The position numbers were made by a program, and so were the translations under genes. A stretch of DNA of 64,000 nucleotides, from positions 74,078-138,077 of the forward strand of contig DHRK01000018.1 of the NCBI GenBank assembly GCA_002410325.1, in the 5' to 3' direction. The DNA comes from Syntrophomonas sp. UBA5314. GTDB lineage: Bacteria; Bacillota; Syntrophomonadia; Syntrophomonadales; Syntrophomonadaceae. The notes beneath the pieces were generated by a model. That model ran no database searches and was not told the DNA's origin. It worked only from the letters and a program-made list of their open reading frames with translations. This document shows, one piece after another, positions 44,299 to 53,025 of this stretch; the stretch's first letter is position 1; the number at the start of each line of letters is the position of its first letter.

Positions 44299-44381
44299 GC
44301 TACTGTCCTTAATGACGGTATACAATTTCCGCTTAATCACACCAGTTCGTTTTTAACGGCAGTAGCACCCCCCTTTTTTTT
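44299..44381 (+). ncRNA. Structured leader motif, copy 1
   Basis: GCTACTG (44299-44305) pairs with CAGTAGC (44360-44366). GGTATAC lies inside, and a C-run plus eight T residues follow. The motif with the same end stems, GGTATAC and C/T tail recurs at 57577-57677, also just after a sigma-54 promoter. It may be an attenuator or ligand-sensing leader of the operon. Class unknown. Confidence 0.5.
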
Positions 44382-44607
44382 CACTTTAAACAAGCCTCTC
44401 CATAACGGGATTCCAGCATAAAAGCTTTTTAGTTATATATTCACACCGCGTAGAAAGGAGGGTAACAGTTTTAATTGTATCATATCCAGCTCATTTAGAG
44501 AGAGACAGCCCTGAAACATTGAGGAAGACAATAGAGCCTCAGGCAGTAGATATCAGATGGGCTGATATGAGTTGTCCTAAGGGAATGTGAGGGGAGTGAA
44601 AACTGAA

Positions 44608-45390
44608 ATGGCGTTCCAAAACGTAATTCTGGAAAAAGAGGACAGAATTGCCGTTCTATACGTCAATCGTCCCGCAGCGCTAAATGCCTTGAACAAAGAT
44701 ACCCTGGTTGAAATTAAAGCAGTAGTTGATGATATCAAAAGCGACGCCAGCATCGATGTGATGATAGTCACCGGTGGTGGCGATAAGGCGTTTGTGGCTG
44801 GTGCTGACATCGCTTACATGCAGAATATGACTGCTATGGAAGGCCGGGAATTTGGCGCTATCGGACAAGCAGTGTTTTCAGCGATTGAAAGTATGGAGAA
44901 ACCAGTTATAGCAGCGGTTCACGGTTTTGCCCTGGGCGGCGGCTGCGAATTGGCCATGTGCTGCGACTTCCGCATAGCTTCAACCAAGGCTAAGTTTGGC
45001 CAACCAGAAGTTGGGCTGGGCATTACGCCGGGTTTCGGGGGAACCCAGCGCCTGCCAAGACTGGTAGGTACCGGAATGGCCAAACAATTACTGTTTACTG
45101 CCGACATCATTGATGCTCAGGAAGCATTACGGGTTGGTCTGGTCAACCAGGTTGTTCAGCCGGAAGAATTACTAAACACCGCCAAAGCGATTGCCAAACG
45201 CATAGTGAGCAAGGCGCAGGTTGCAGTTCGTCTGAGCAAGGTGGCCGCTAATGAAGGGATGCAGGTCGATATCGACCGGGCCATGACCATCGAAGCAGAC
45301 GCGTTTGGCCTCTGTTTCGCCACCGCCGACCAAAAGGAAGGCATGACCGCATTTGTGGAAAAACGAAAAGCCAATTTCACAGGAAAGTAA
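44608..45390 (+). CDS. crt: Enoyl-CoA hydratase / crotonase
   Basis: The 260-residue crotonase starts MAFQNVILEKEDRIAV, like its paralogue at 31835. The oxyanion-hole segments are AGADIAYMQ and GFALGGGCELAMCCD, and the second Glu lies in GQPEVGLGITPGFGGTQRLPRL. It is the first gene of the main butyrate operon and hydrates crotonyl-CoA. I chose ATG 44608, 11 bases after AGGGGAG; the GTG codons at 44587 and 44596 overlap that site. Confidence 0.94.
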   Translation: MAFQNVILEKEDRIAVLYVNRPAALNALNKDTLVEIKAVVDDIKSDASIDVMIVTGGGDKAFVAGADIAYMQNMTAMEGREFGAIGQAVFSAIESMEKPVIAAVHGFALGGGCELAMCCDFRIASTKAKFGQPEVGLGITPGFGGTQRLPRLVGTGMAKQLLFTADIIDAQEALRVGLVNQVVQPEELLNTAKAIAKRIVSKAQVAVRLSKVAANEGMQVDIDRAMTIEADAFGLCFATADQKEGMTAFVEKRKANFTGK

Positions 45391-45442
45391 TTTCTGAAAT
45401 AAAAGTTTGCCTATCATGCAATAAAACTTAGGGGGAATATTA

Positions 45443-46291
45443 GTGGGTATTAGCAAAATAATGGTATTAGGCGCAGGGACTATGGGCGCAGGCATTGTAC
45501 AGGTTGCCGCGCAGTCTGGCCTTGAAGTAATCGTCCGGGATATCAAACAGGAATTCGTTGACAAAGGTATTGCCGGCATCGACAAGCTCCTGAGCAAGAA
45601 TGTAGACAAGGGCAAAATGACTGCCGAAGATAAAGCTGCGGTCATGGGAAGGATTTCCGGAACCGTAGATATGGCGGCTGCCGCTGACTGTGATCTGGTC
45701 ATTGAGGCTGCTTTAGAAGTAATGGATATCAAGAAAGCTATCTTTAAAGAACTCGACGCCGTTTGCAAAGCCGATTGCATACTGGCCACCAACACCTCCG
45801 CACTCAGCGTCACCGAAATCGCTGCCGCCACCGGCAGGCCCGACAAAGTCATCGGCATGCACTTCTTCAATCCCGTACCGGCTATGAAGCTCGTTGAAGT
45901 CATTCGCGGCGCTTCCACCAGCCAGGAAACCTATGACGCCATCAAAGAAATGTCCGTTAAGATGGGCAAGGCTCCGGTAGAAATCAACGAAGCTCCCGGC
46001 TTTGTTGTCAACCGCCTCCTGATCCCCATGCTCAACGAAGGTATGTACGCATTGATGGAAGGCGTAGCCAATGCCGAAGACATCGACACCTCAATGAAGT
46101 TTGGCGCAGGACATCCGATGGGACCCCTGGCCCTGGCCGACATGATCGGTTTGGATATCTGCCTGAAAATCATGGAGACCCTGTACAAAGAGTTTGGCGA
46201 TCCCAAATATCGCCCCTGCCCGCTGCTGGTCAAACTGGTCCGCGCCAATAAGCTGGGCCGCAAGACCGGTGAAGGATTCTTCAAATACTAG
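45443..46291 (+). CDS. hbd: 3-hydroxybutyryl-CoA dehydrogenase
   Basis: The 282-residue NAD enzyme starts at GTG 45443 behind GGGGGAAT. It has the dinucleotide fold KIMVLGAGTMGAGIVQ, the catalytic GMHFFNPVPAMKLVEV and the C-terminal GAGHPMGPLALADMIGLD. It is paralogous to the enzyme at 30925. It makes acetoacetyl-CoA for the thiolase encoded next. Confidence 0.94.
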   Translation: MGISKIMVLGAGTMGAGIVQVAAQSGLEVIVRDIKQEFVDKGIAGIDKLLSKNVDKGKMTAEDKAAVMGRISGTVDMAAAADCDLVIEAALEVMDIKKAIFKELDAVCKADCILATNTSALSVTEIAAATGRPDKVIGMHFFNPVPAMKLVEVIRGASTSQETYDAIKEMSVKMGKAPVEINEAPGFVVNRLLIPMLNEGMYALMEGVANAEDIDTSMKFGAGHPMGPLALADMIGLDICLKIMETLYKEFGDPKYRPCPLLVKLVRANKLGRKTGEGFFKY

Positions 46292-46327
46292 AATCATAGC
46301 CAGCCATTATTAAGGGGACAAACGGTC

Positions 46328-46357
46328 CTGGAACCCCTAAATCTTTAGGGGTTCCAG
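46328..46357 (+). other. Perfect intercistronic hairpin hbd-thl
   Basis: CTGGAACCCCTAAA (46328-46341) pairs with TTTAGGGGTTCCAG (46344-46357) with only two bases between them. No T-run follows. It could partly terminate, or mark an mRNA cleavage or stabilisation point between hbd and thl. Confidence 0.65.
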
Positions 46358-46390
46358 TCAACTCCCAATGAAAAAAAGGAGGATTTTATA

Positions 46391-47575
46391 ATGTCAAAAG
46401 AAGTTGTAATCGTAAGCGCATGCCGTACACCCGTTGGTTCTTTTCAGGGAACCCTTAAAGACACCCCGTCTGCTAAATTGGGCGCCATCGTAATGGCCGA
46501 AGCTCTGAAGAGAGCCGGCATCAGCGGTGAGCAGGTCGACGAAGTCGTATTCGGCTGTGTTCTGCAGGCTGGCCTGGGCCAGAACGTTGCCCGCCAGTGC
46601 ATGATCCATGCCGGCATTCCCAAGGAAGTAACCGCTTTCACCATCAACAAGGTTTGCGGCTCCGGCTTAAGAGCTGTCAGCCTGGCTGCCCAGTTGATCA
46701 AATCCGGCGACGTCGATGTCGTACTGGCCGGCGGCGTAGAGAACATGACCATGGCTCCCTACCTGCTTCCCAAAGCTCGCATGGGCTACAGAATGGGCAA
46801 CGGTCAGCTGATTGACGAAATGGTATTCGGCGGCCTGACCGATATCTTCAACGGCTACCACATGGGTATCACCGCTGAAAACGTCAACGAAATGTATGGA
46901 ATCACCAGAGAAGAGCAGGATGCTTTCGGTCTGCGCAGCCAGCAGCTCGCTTCCGCCGCTCAAAAAGCCGGCAAATTTAAAGATCAAATCGTACCGGTAG
47001 TCATCCCCGGCAAAAAAGGAGACGTTGTATTTGACCAGGACGAATTCATCAAACACAACGCCAGTGCAGAAGGCCTCGCCAAGCTGAGCCCCGCTTTCAA
47101 GAAGGGCGGAAGCGTAACCGCCGGCAATGCATCAGGTATCAACGATGCTGCCGCTGCCTTAGTCGTAATGTCCGCTGACAAAGCTAAAGAACTGGGACTC
47201 ACCCCCCTGGCCAAGGTTGTCAGCTATGCCTCCGGCGGCGTAGATCCCAGCATCATGGGCGTAGGCCCGGTACCGGCAGTTAAGAAAGCCCTGGAGAAGG
47301 CTAACCTGACGGTTGACGACATCGATTTGATTGAAGCCAACGAAGCCTTTGCCGCTCAGTCCATCGCCGTAGGCCGCGATTTGGGCTGGGCCGACAAGAT
47401 GGACAAGGTCAATGTCAACGGCGGCGCCATTGCCATCGGTCATCCGATCGGTTCTTCCGGTGCCCGCATCCTGGTTGACCTGCTCTATGAAATGAAGAGA
47501 CGCGGATCCAAGAAAGGCCTGGCCACCCTGTGCATCGGCGGCGGCATGGGCACCGCTCTGATAGTTGAAATGTAA
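46391..47575 (+). CDS. thlA: Acetyl-CoA acetyltransferase (thiolase)
   Basis: The 394-residue thiolase has the acyl-accepting Cys in NKVCGSGLRAVSLA, the His in GHPIGSSGARI and the second Cys in CIGGGMGTALI. In the butyrate pathway it cleaves acetoacetyl-CoA with CoA to two acetyl-CoA. AAAAGGAGG precedes the ATG. Codon use is strongly biased to C- and T-ending codons, as in the following genes, suggesting high expression. Confidence 0.95.
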   Translation: MSKEVVIVSACRTPVGSFQGTLKDTPSAKLGAIVMAEALKRAGISGEQVDEVVFGCVLQAGLGQNVARQCMIHAGIPKEVTAFTINKVCGSGLRAVSLAAQLIKSGDVDVVLAGGVENMTMAPYLLPKARMGYRMGNGQLIDEMVFGGLTDIFNGYHMGITAENVNEMYGITREEQDAFGLRSQQLASAAQKAGKFKDQIVPVVIPGKKGDVVFDQDEFIKHNASAEGLAKLSPAFKKGGSVTAGNASGINDAAAALVVMSADKAKELGLTPLAKVVSYASGGVDPSIMGVGPVPAVKKALEKANLTVDDIDLIEANEAFAAQSIAVGRDLGWADKMDKVNVNGGAIAIGHPIGSSGARILVDLLYEMKRRGSKKGLATLCIGGGMGTALIVEM

Positions 47576-47656
47576 GGATCTTTAAATCGGGAGTTTTGAC
47601 AGGTCGGTGTTGGCCGCCACTTAGATATAGAGGAGAAAACGGGGGGTTATATAAAA

Positions 47657-48823
47657 GTGGATTTTGCATTAACCGATGAACAAAAGATGTTTAAACGCAC
47701 CTTTGCCAATTTCTCTGATGAACAGGTAGCACCAGGAGCTGCCGAGCGGGACGAGACCGAACAGTTCGATGTGGAATGCTGGAAAAAGATGGCCGACCTC
47801 GGTTTGGGTGGCTTGATTGTTCCGGAATCACTCGGCGGTTCTGATGCCGGCGCTCTGGTGTATGCCATGGCGGTTGAAGAAGTTTCCAGGAATTGTGCGG
47901 CTATGGGCGTTACCCTTTCGGCTCACGTTTCCCTATGTGTGTGGCCGATACTGCACCTGTCTAATCCCGAACAGAGGCAAAAGTATGTGCCTCCATTAGC
48001 AAAAGGCGAAAAGTTAGGCGCCCTGGGTCTGACCGAACCCGGCGCCGGCTCCGATGTCGGCGCCACCGCCTGCACGGCTATTCTGGACGGCAACAACTAT
48101 ATTGTAAATGGACATAAGATATTTATCACCAACGGCTACTATGCCGACACCTATGTCATTCTGGTCCGGACCGGGGCCAAGGATAGGAAGCACGGCAACA
48201 GCAGCTACCTGATTATCGAAAAGGGCATGCCCGGCTTTTCATTCGGCAAAAGTGAAAGGAAGATGGGTATTAGAGCTTCGGCGTGCCGTGAGCTGGTCTT
48301 TGAGGACTGTATAGTACCCCAAGAAAACCTGATCGGCAAAGAGGGCGACGGCTTCAGACAGACCATGCACGTTTTGAACGGCGGTCGGGTCGGAATTGCC
48401 GCCCAGGCTCTGGGCATTGCTGAAGGCGCCTTCCGCCACGCCCTGGCCTTCGCTCTGGAACGCCAGCAGTTCGGCAAACCCATTTTTGCCAACCAGGCTA
48501 TTTCCTTTAAACTGGCTGATATGGCCATGAAAATTCAAGCCGCCCGCAACCTGGTTTACGAGGTGGCCTGGAGAGAAGATGCCGGTCTGCCCTATCAGAT
48601 GCAGGGAGCTTTCGCCAAGTGCTATGCCGGCGATGTGGCTATGCAGGTGACCACCGAAGCGGTTCAGATACTGGGCGGCTACGGCTATACCCGCGACTAC
48701 CCGGTAGAGAGAATGATGAGAGATGCCAAAATTACCCAGATATATGAAGGGACCAATGAAATCCAGCGTCTGACCATCACCAACTGCCTCAAGCGTGGAG
48801 AAATATCCAACTACGAATACTAA
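47657..48823 (+). CDS. Short-chain (butyryl-CoA) acyl-CoA dehydrogenase
   Basis: The 388-residue flavoprotein starts at GTG 47657 (MDFALTDEQKMFKRTF). It has the FAD-binding LTEPGAGSDVGA and FITNGYYADTYVIL, and the catalytic Glu in QIYEGTNEIQRL near the C-terminus. This is the classic short-chain ACAD of about 380 residues. It oxidises butyryl-CoA to crotonyl-CoA, passing electrons to ETF. No etf genes are in the window. Confidence 0.92.
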   Translation: MDFALTDEQKMFKRTFANFSDEQVAPGAAERDETEQFDVECWKKMADLGLGGLIVPESLGGSDAGALVYAMAVEEVSRNCAAMGVTLSAHVSLCVWPILHLSNPEQRQKYVPPLAKGEKLGALGLTEPGAGSDVGATACTAILDGNNYIVNGHKIFITNGYYADTYVILVRTGAKDRKHGNSSYLIIEKGMPGFSFGKSERKMGIRASACRELVFEDCIVPQENLIGKEGDGFRQTMHVLNGGRVGIAAQALGIAEGAFRHALAFALERQQFGKPIFANQAISFKLADMAMKIQAARNLVYEVAWREDAGLPYQMQGAFAKCYAGDVAMQVTTEAVQILGGYGYTRDYPVERMMRDAKITQIYEGTNEIQRLTITNCLKRGEISNYEY

Positions 48824-48834
48824 TTGATTTTGTT

Positions 48835-48862
48835 GAGTGCGGGGTGTCAACACCCCGCACTC
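48835..48862 (+). other. Perfect intercistronic hairpin ACAD-CoA transferase
   Basis: GAGTGCGGGGTG (48835-48846) pairs perfectly with CACCCCGCACTC (48851-48862) around a TCAA loop. No T-run follows. It is the second such hairpin in this operon. Confidence 0.65.
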
Positions 48863-48923
48863 CATACCTATACCAAACGATGCTATCGTTTACCAAATCT
48901 ATGCAAAAGGAGGAGCAGAGTAT

Positions 48924-50261
48924 ATGTCCTTTGCTGCAGAATATCAGAAGAAGCTGATCACGGCTGAGAAAGCGGCAAGTTTGGTGAAGTCCGGCGATTG
49001 GGTTGATTATGGTTGGTGCGTATGCCATAGTTTCGCGGTAGACAAAGCTATCGCTGCCCGGGCCAATGAACTTACCGATGTCAAGGTATGGGGCGGCGTG
49101 ACCATGTGGATGCCGGCAATCGCTCAGGTAGAGAATGCGGGAGATCATTTCACCTGGAACTCCTGGCATTGTTCCGGTGTTGACCGCAAGATCAACGATC
49201 AAGGTTTCGGTTTCTATTCACCCATTCGCTATTCGGAAGTACCCAGGTACTATCGGGAAAATGTCGATCCTATCGATGTAGCCATCTGTCAGGTAACACC
49301 GATGGACAGTCAGGGTTATTTTAATTTTAGCTGCTCACCGTCTCATCAAATGGCGACCTTCGATGTAGCCAAAATCAAGATCGTTGAAGTAAACCAGAAT
49401 ATGCCCCGCGGTTTAGGCGGCAGTGATGTCGGTATTCATGTTTCACAGGTCGATTACATTGTCGAAGGTCCCAATCCGCCCCTGGCGCAATTGGGTTCCA
49501 TGGCTGCGACCGATGTGGATAAGGCAGTAGCCAGGCTTATCGTGGAAGAGATCCCCAACGGGGCCTGCCTGCAGTTAGGCATCGGTGGAATGCCCAATAC
49601 CGTTGGTTCCTTGATCGCTGAATCAGACCTCAAGGACCTGGGTGTCCACACCGAAATGTACGTGGATGCCTTTGTTGATATTTCCATAGCCGGTAAAATT
49701 AACGGTTCCAAGAAGAACATCGATAAAGGGCGTCAAGCTTATGCTTTTGCCGCCGGCACTCAGAAGCTCTATGATTTCATCAACGACAATCCGTCAATAA
49801 TGGCCGCCACTGTCGATTATACCAATGATCCACGGGTAATTGGACAACTTGACAATTTTATGTCCATTAACAATGCGGTGGAAATCGATCTCTATGGGCA
49901 GGTCAGCGCCGAGTCTTCAGGAACTAAACAGATCAGCGGCACCGGTGGACAGCTTGACTTTGTTATGGGAGCTTATTACTCCAAAGGTGGAAAGAGCTTT
50001 ATCTGTCTGTCTTCAGCCTTTGGCAAACCCGGAGCACAAAAATCCCGTATCGTTCCCACCCTGGTACCGGGTTCTATTACCACTGACCCCAGAACCACAA
50101 CCATGTATGTGGTAACCGAGTATGGCAAGGTAAATCTGAAAGGTAAAGCTACCTGGCAGAGAGCGGAGGCTTTAATTTCTATAGCCCATCCTGATTTCCG
50201 CGATGATTTGATCGCCGCCGCGGAAAAACAAAATATCTGGCGCAGGTCCAACAAGAAGTAA
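48924..50261 (+). CDS. Acetyl-CoA/butyryl-CoA CoA-transferase (4-hydroxybutyrate CoA-transferase family)
   Basis: The 445-residue enzyme starts at ATG 48924 behind AAAGGAGG. It has the family glycine-rich segment LQLGIGGMPNTVGSL and the probable catalytic Glu in LGVHTEMYVDAF. The C-terminal half has SGTKQISGTGGQLDFVMGAYYSKGG. It should activate butyrate by exchange with acetyl-CoA, the entry step of syntrophic butyrate oxidation. A broken copy of its 3' end lies at 54936. Confidence 0.88.
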   Translation: MSFAAEYQKKLITAEKAASLVKSGDWVDYGWCVCHSFAVDKAIAARANELTDVKVWGGVTMWMPAIAQVENAGDHFTWNSWHCSGVDRKINDQGFGFYSPIRYSEVPRYYRENVDPIDVAICQVTPMDSQGYFNFSCSPSHQMATFDVAKIKIVEVNQNMPRGLGGSDVGIHVSQVDYIVEGPNPPLAQLGSMAATDVDKAVARLIVEEIPNGACLQLGIGGMPNTVGSLIAESDLKDLGVHTEMYVDAFVDISIAGKINGSKKNIDKGRQAYAFAAGTQKLYDFINDNPSIMAATVDYTNDPRVIGQLDNFMSINNAVEIDLYGQVSAESSGTKQISGTGGQLDFVMGAYYSKGGKSFICLSSAFGKPGAQKSRIVPTLVPGSITTDPRTTTMYVVTEYGKVNLKGKATWQRAEALISIAHPDFRDDLIAAAEKQNIWRRSNKK

Positions 50262-50466
50262 AAAAACCTCCCAAGGCTTTTAATGATTTGCTTTACACCA
50301 GCCAGGGGGAAAACGAAACTAAGGAAGCAGGAGGTGATGAACCCTTTAGATTACGGAGCGCCACTGCCGATCCAGGGTGTTGGCGAATCCATGCGGGGCC
50401 GACACAGCCTAAGCATTATTAGCATCATGTTAGTAACAATAAACAATCAGAAATGGGGGAATTGTT

Positions 50467-52302
50467 TTGCCACATAATCAATATTTGTTAAACACCCGCG
50501 ATATTAAATTCGTTATTAAAGAATGGCTTCCCATGGACAAGCTTTTGTCCCTGCCCGCTTACAGTGAGTACTATGGAATCGATGACATCGATAATTTCCT
50601 GGATGTCAACTTTAAAATCTGCCGCGACGTTCTCTGCCCGGCCAACAAAGACGCCGATGAAATCGGCTGCACCTTTGTGGGCGGCGAAGAGCATGCCGTT
50701 ATAACCCCTGATGTTTACAAGAATGTTTACAAAACTATTCAAGAAGCCGAGTTAGGACAGCAGTTCGGATATCGTGGCGATGGTAAGATACCCCTGGCCT
50801 GGTATGCTCCGATCCTGGAAATGCAGTCCGCTGCCTCTGCAGCTATCGTGATGTTCTGGTGTCTGACCCAGGGTGCTACCACCGTGCTGCAGGACTACGG
50901 CACACAAAAACAACAGGACATTTACCTGGCCAAGATGTTTGCCGGTGAATGGGGCGGAACCATGGGTCTGACCGAACCCGGCGCTGGCTCCGAGGTCGGT
51001 GCATGCGCCAGTAAGGCAGTTCCCACCGAAACTCCCCACATTTATAAGATGAAAGGCCAGAAGTGCTTTATCACCTCCGGCGACCATGACCTGGCTGAGA
51101 ACATCGTCCACCTGATGCTGGCCAAAACCCCGGGCGCCCAGGACGGCACCGCCGGCATCTCCCTGTTCATCGTTCCCAAGTTCTGGGTCGACCCTGAAAC
51201 TGGCGCCATGGGTGCTTGGAATGACGTGACCTCGGTTGGCATCGAGCACAAGATGGGTATCCACGGTTCTTCCACTCTTACCCTGGCCATGGGTGAAAAC
51301 GACAACTGTCTGGGTTGGATGGTTGGCGAAGTAGAAGTCAAAGATGGCCGCGCCAAAGGAATGTCCCAGATGTTCGCCTATATGAATGAAGAACGTCTGA
51401 ACACCGGTCTGTTCACCCTGGGCTGCATCACTTCAGCTTACTATGCAGCTCTGGAATACACCAAAGTTCGCGTACAGAGCAAGCACTCCACCAATCCCAA
51501 GGGCCCCAGCGTCCGCATCATCGAGCATGAAGACGTCCGCCGCATGCTGATGTACCAGAAGGCCGGTATGGAAGCCATCCGTGCTTTGATCTACACTTCC
51601 TATCTGTATCGCGACCTGGAAGTCGACGCTGCGACTGAAGAAGAAAGAGAATATTATGGCAACATGTTTGCCATCAACAACCCACTGTGCAAGGCCTATT
51701 CATCCGACATGGCCAGAATTCTGACCGGGGAATGCATCCAGGCCCATGGCGGCTACGGATTCATGGAAGAGTATGCCGGCGCTCAGCTCTACAGAGACTG
51801 CGTCATTCACGGCATCTGGGAAGGCACCAACTTCATCCAGGCTCAGGACTACACGGGCCGCAAATTCACCATGAACGGTGGCGAACCCTTCAAGAAGTGG
51901 GTTGCTGAGATCGATGCTTTCATAGCCAACGAGAAGACCGACGCATTCGCAGCTGAATTCGCCATGATGGCCGATGCCATGACTTCTTTCAAGAATATTG
52001 TGGACATGAACGCTGCCTGGACCGCAGGCGACAAGCAGATGAAGCAGCTCTTCGCCACCCGGACCATGCATTCAGGCGCCAGAGTATACTGCGGCAAGCT
52101 GCTGCTCTCCCAGGCCATCCTGGCTGCCAAGAAGCTGGCCGAACTGGGCGAAGACCACTTCGACGCCAATTTCTACAAGGGCAAAATCGCCAGCGCCAAG
52201 TTCTATATCATGAACCATGTAACCGATGTCTTCGGTTTTGAGAAGTCCATGAAAGCCGGCGACAGAAGCTCCATCGACGTTCCTGAAGCAGCTTTAACCT
52301 AA
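50467..52302 (+). CDS. Large acyl-CoA dehydrogenase, copy 1
   Basis: The 611-residue member of the long ACAD subgroup starts at TTG 50467 (MPHNQYLLNTRDIKF) behind GGGGG. It has LTEPGAGSEVGA for FAD binding and a probable catalytic Glu in HGIWEGTNFIQAQDY. A C-terminal extension of about 150 residues is absent from the 388-residue enzyme. It may act on butyryl-CoA or longer acyl-CoA. It lies 205 bases after the CoA transferase, probably in the same operon. By eye it is about 90 percent identical to copy 2 at 53026. Confidence 0.9.
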   Translation: MPHNQYLLNTRDIKFVIKEWLPMDKLLSLPAYSEYYGIDDIDNFLDVNFKICRDVLCPANKDADEIGCTFVGGEEHAVITPDVYKNVYKTIQEAELGQQFGYRGDGKIPLAWYAPILEMQSAASAAIVMFWCLTQGATTVLQDYGTQKQQDIYLAKMFAGEWGGTMGLTEPGAGSEVGACASKAVPTETPHIYKMKGQKCFITSGDHDLAENIVHLMLAKTPGAQDGTAGISLFIVPKFWVDPETGAMGAWNDVTSVGIEHKMGIHGSSTLTLAMGENDNCLGWMVGEVEVKDGRAKGMSQMFAYMNEERLNTGLFTLGCITSAYYAALEYTKVRVQSKHSTNPKGPSVRIIEHEDVRRMLMYQKAGMEAIRALIYTSYLYRDLEVDAATEEEREYYGNMFAINNPLCKAYSSDMARILTGECIQAHGGYGFMEEYAGAQLYRDCVIHGIWEGTNFIQAQDYTGRKFTMNGGEPFKKWVAEIDAFIANEKTDAFAAEFAMMADAMTSFKNIVDMNAAWTAGDKQMKQLFATRTMHSGARVYCGKLLLSQAILAAKKLAELGEDHFDANFYKGKIASAKFYIMNHVTDVFGFEKSMKAGDRSSIDVPEAALT

Positions 52303-52357
52303 AAAATAGTCCGGCTAAAGCAGTAATCTAATCGGTGTTCAAATCCTTGACGCCCTG

Positions 52358-52383
52358 CATCCCGGGCCTTCGGGTCCGGGATG
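52358..52383 (+). terminator. Hairpin after the first large ACAD
   Basis: CATCCCGG (52358-52365) pairs with CCGGGATG (52376-52383). No good T-run follows. A second hairpin, CCAGGG/CCCTGG, lies at 52599-52618. Confidence 0.45.
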
Positions 52384-52664
52384 GACCCGGGCAAAATAGA
52401 AAGAAGGCCTATACAATCAATGACATGTATCGTTTAGAAAACAGCGTGATTCCGATTGGCTGTTTTTGTGAAGGAGATAAGGAAAAGAATACAAGCCCTA
52501 TAAATAGGGTATTTGTGAATATCTGCACAGCTTTGGGGCAAGGAAAATGACTTTATAGAATCGAATCAGTAATAAGGGGTTTAATTTAATATTTTCTACC
52601 AGGGCCGCATTCCCCTGGCATAGCATTAGGGGATTATCGAGCTTGTTCGCAGGTAGGAGGTGAT

Positions 52665-52742
52665 ATGGAAGCATTTATTTTTAATCCATCCGCCGCTGGT
52701 GATCCTACTCCGAGCACTTGGTGTCTTCCCGCTATTCAGTAA
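52665..52742 (+). CDS. Possible 25-residue peptide
   Basis: ATG 52665 follows an almost ideal AGGAGGTGAT. The frame encodes MEAFIFNPSAAGDPTPSTWC and five more residues before TAA. It lies in the 723-base gap between the two large ACAD genes. There is no homologue that I know. It might be a leader peptide or chance. Confidence 0.3.
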   Translation: MEAFIFNPSAAGDPTPSTWCLPAIQ

Positions 52743-52748
52743 CGTATT

Positions 52749-52784
52749 CACCATATATTTCACCATATATTTCATCATATATTC
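52749..52784. repeat. Three tandem 12-base repeats
   Basis: CACCATATATTT occurs twice (52749-52760, 52761-52772), then CATCATATATTC (52773-52784). They lie between the two large ACAD genes, in a region with hairpins at 52599 and 52937 but no confident gene. They could be regulator-binding sites for the second copy. Confidence 0.65.
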
Positions 52785-53025
52785 AGTACCTGTTTAACAA
52801 TCATTTAACACCTGTCAAATTCGCGGGCATGACTGATTCTTGTTCAAATCATTGGTGGTAATAAGACGCAGCCAAATAAGCCAGGTTGCCTGGCGTAATA
52901 CGGAGGAGTATTGAATTCGTTTGCGTCTAAAACGCCGGGATTCCCTGATGAGAGGAACCCGGGCGGAAGATATCCTTAAGTTTAAATGAGTTGATCAACA
53001 AAAATTAAATTTGGGGGGAATTAAT

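Noticed and set aside
45172..45918. 248-residue minus-strand frame
   Set aside because: It is antisense to crt and hbd, Ser/Thr/Ala-rich, with no ribosome binding site.
52613..52630. Fourth sigma-54 promoter at TGGCATAGCATTAGG
   Set aside because: The -24 half is good but there is no GC at the required -12 position.
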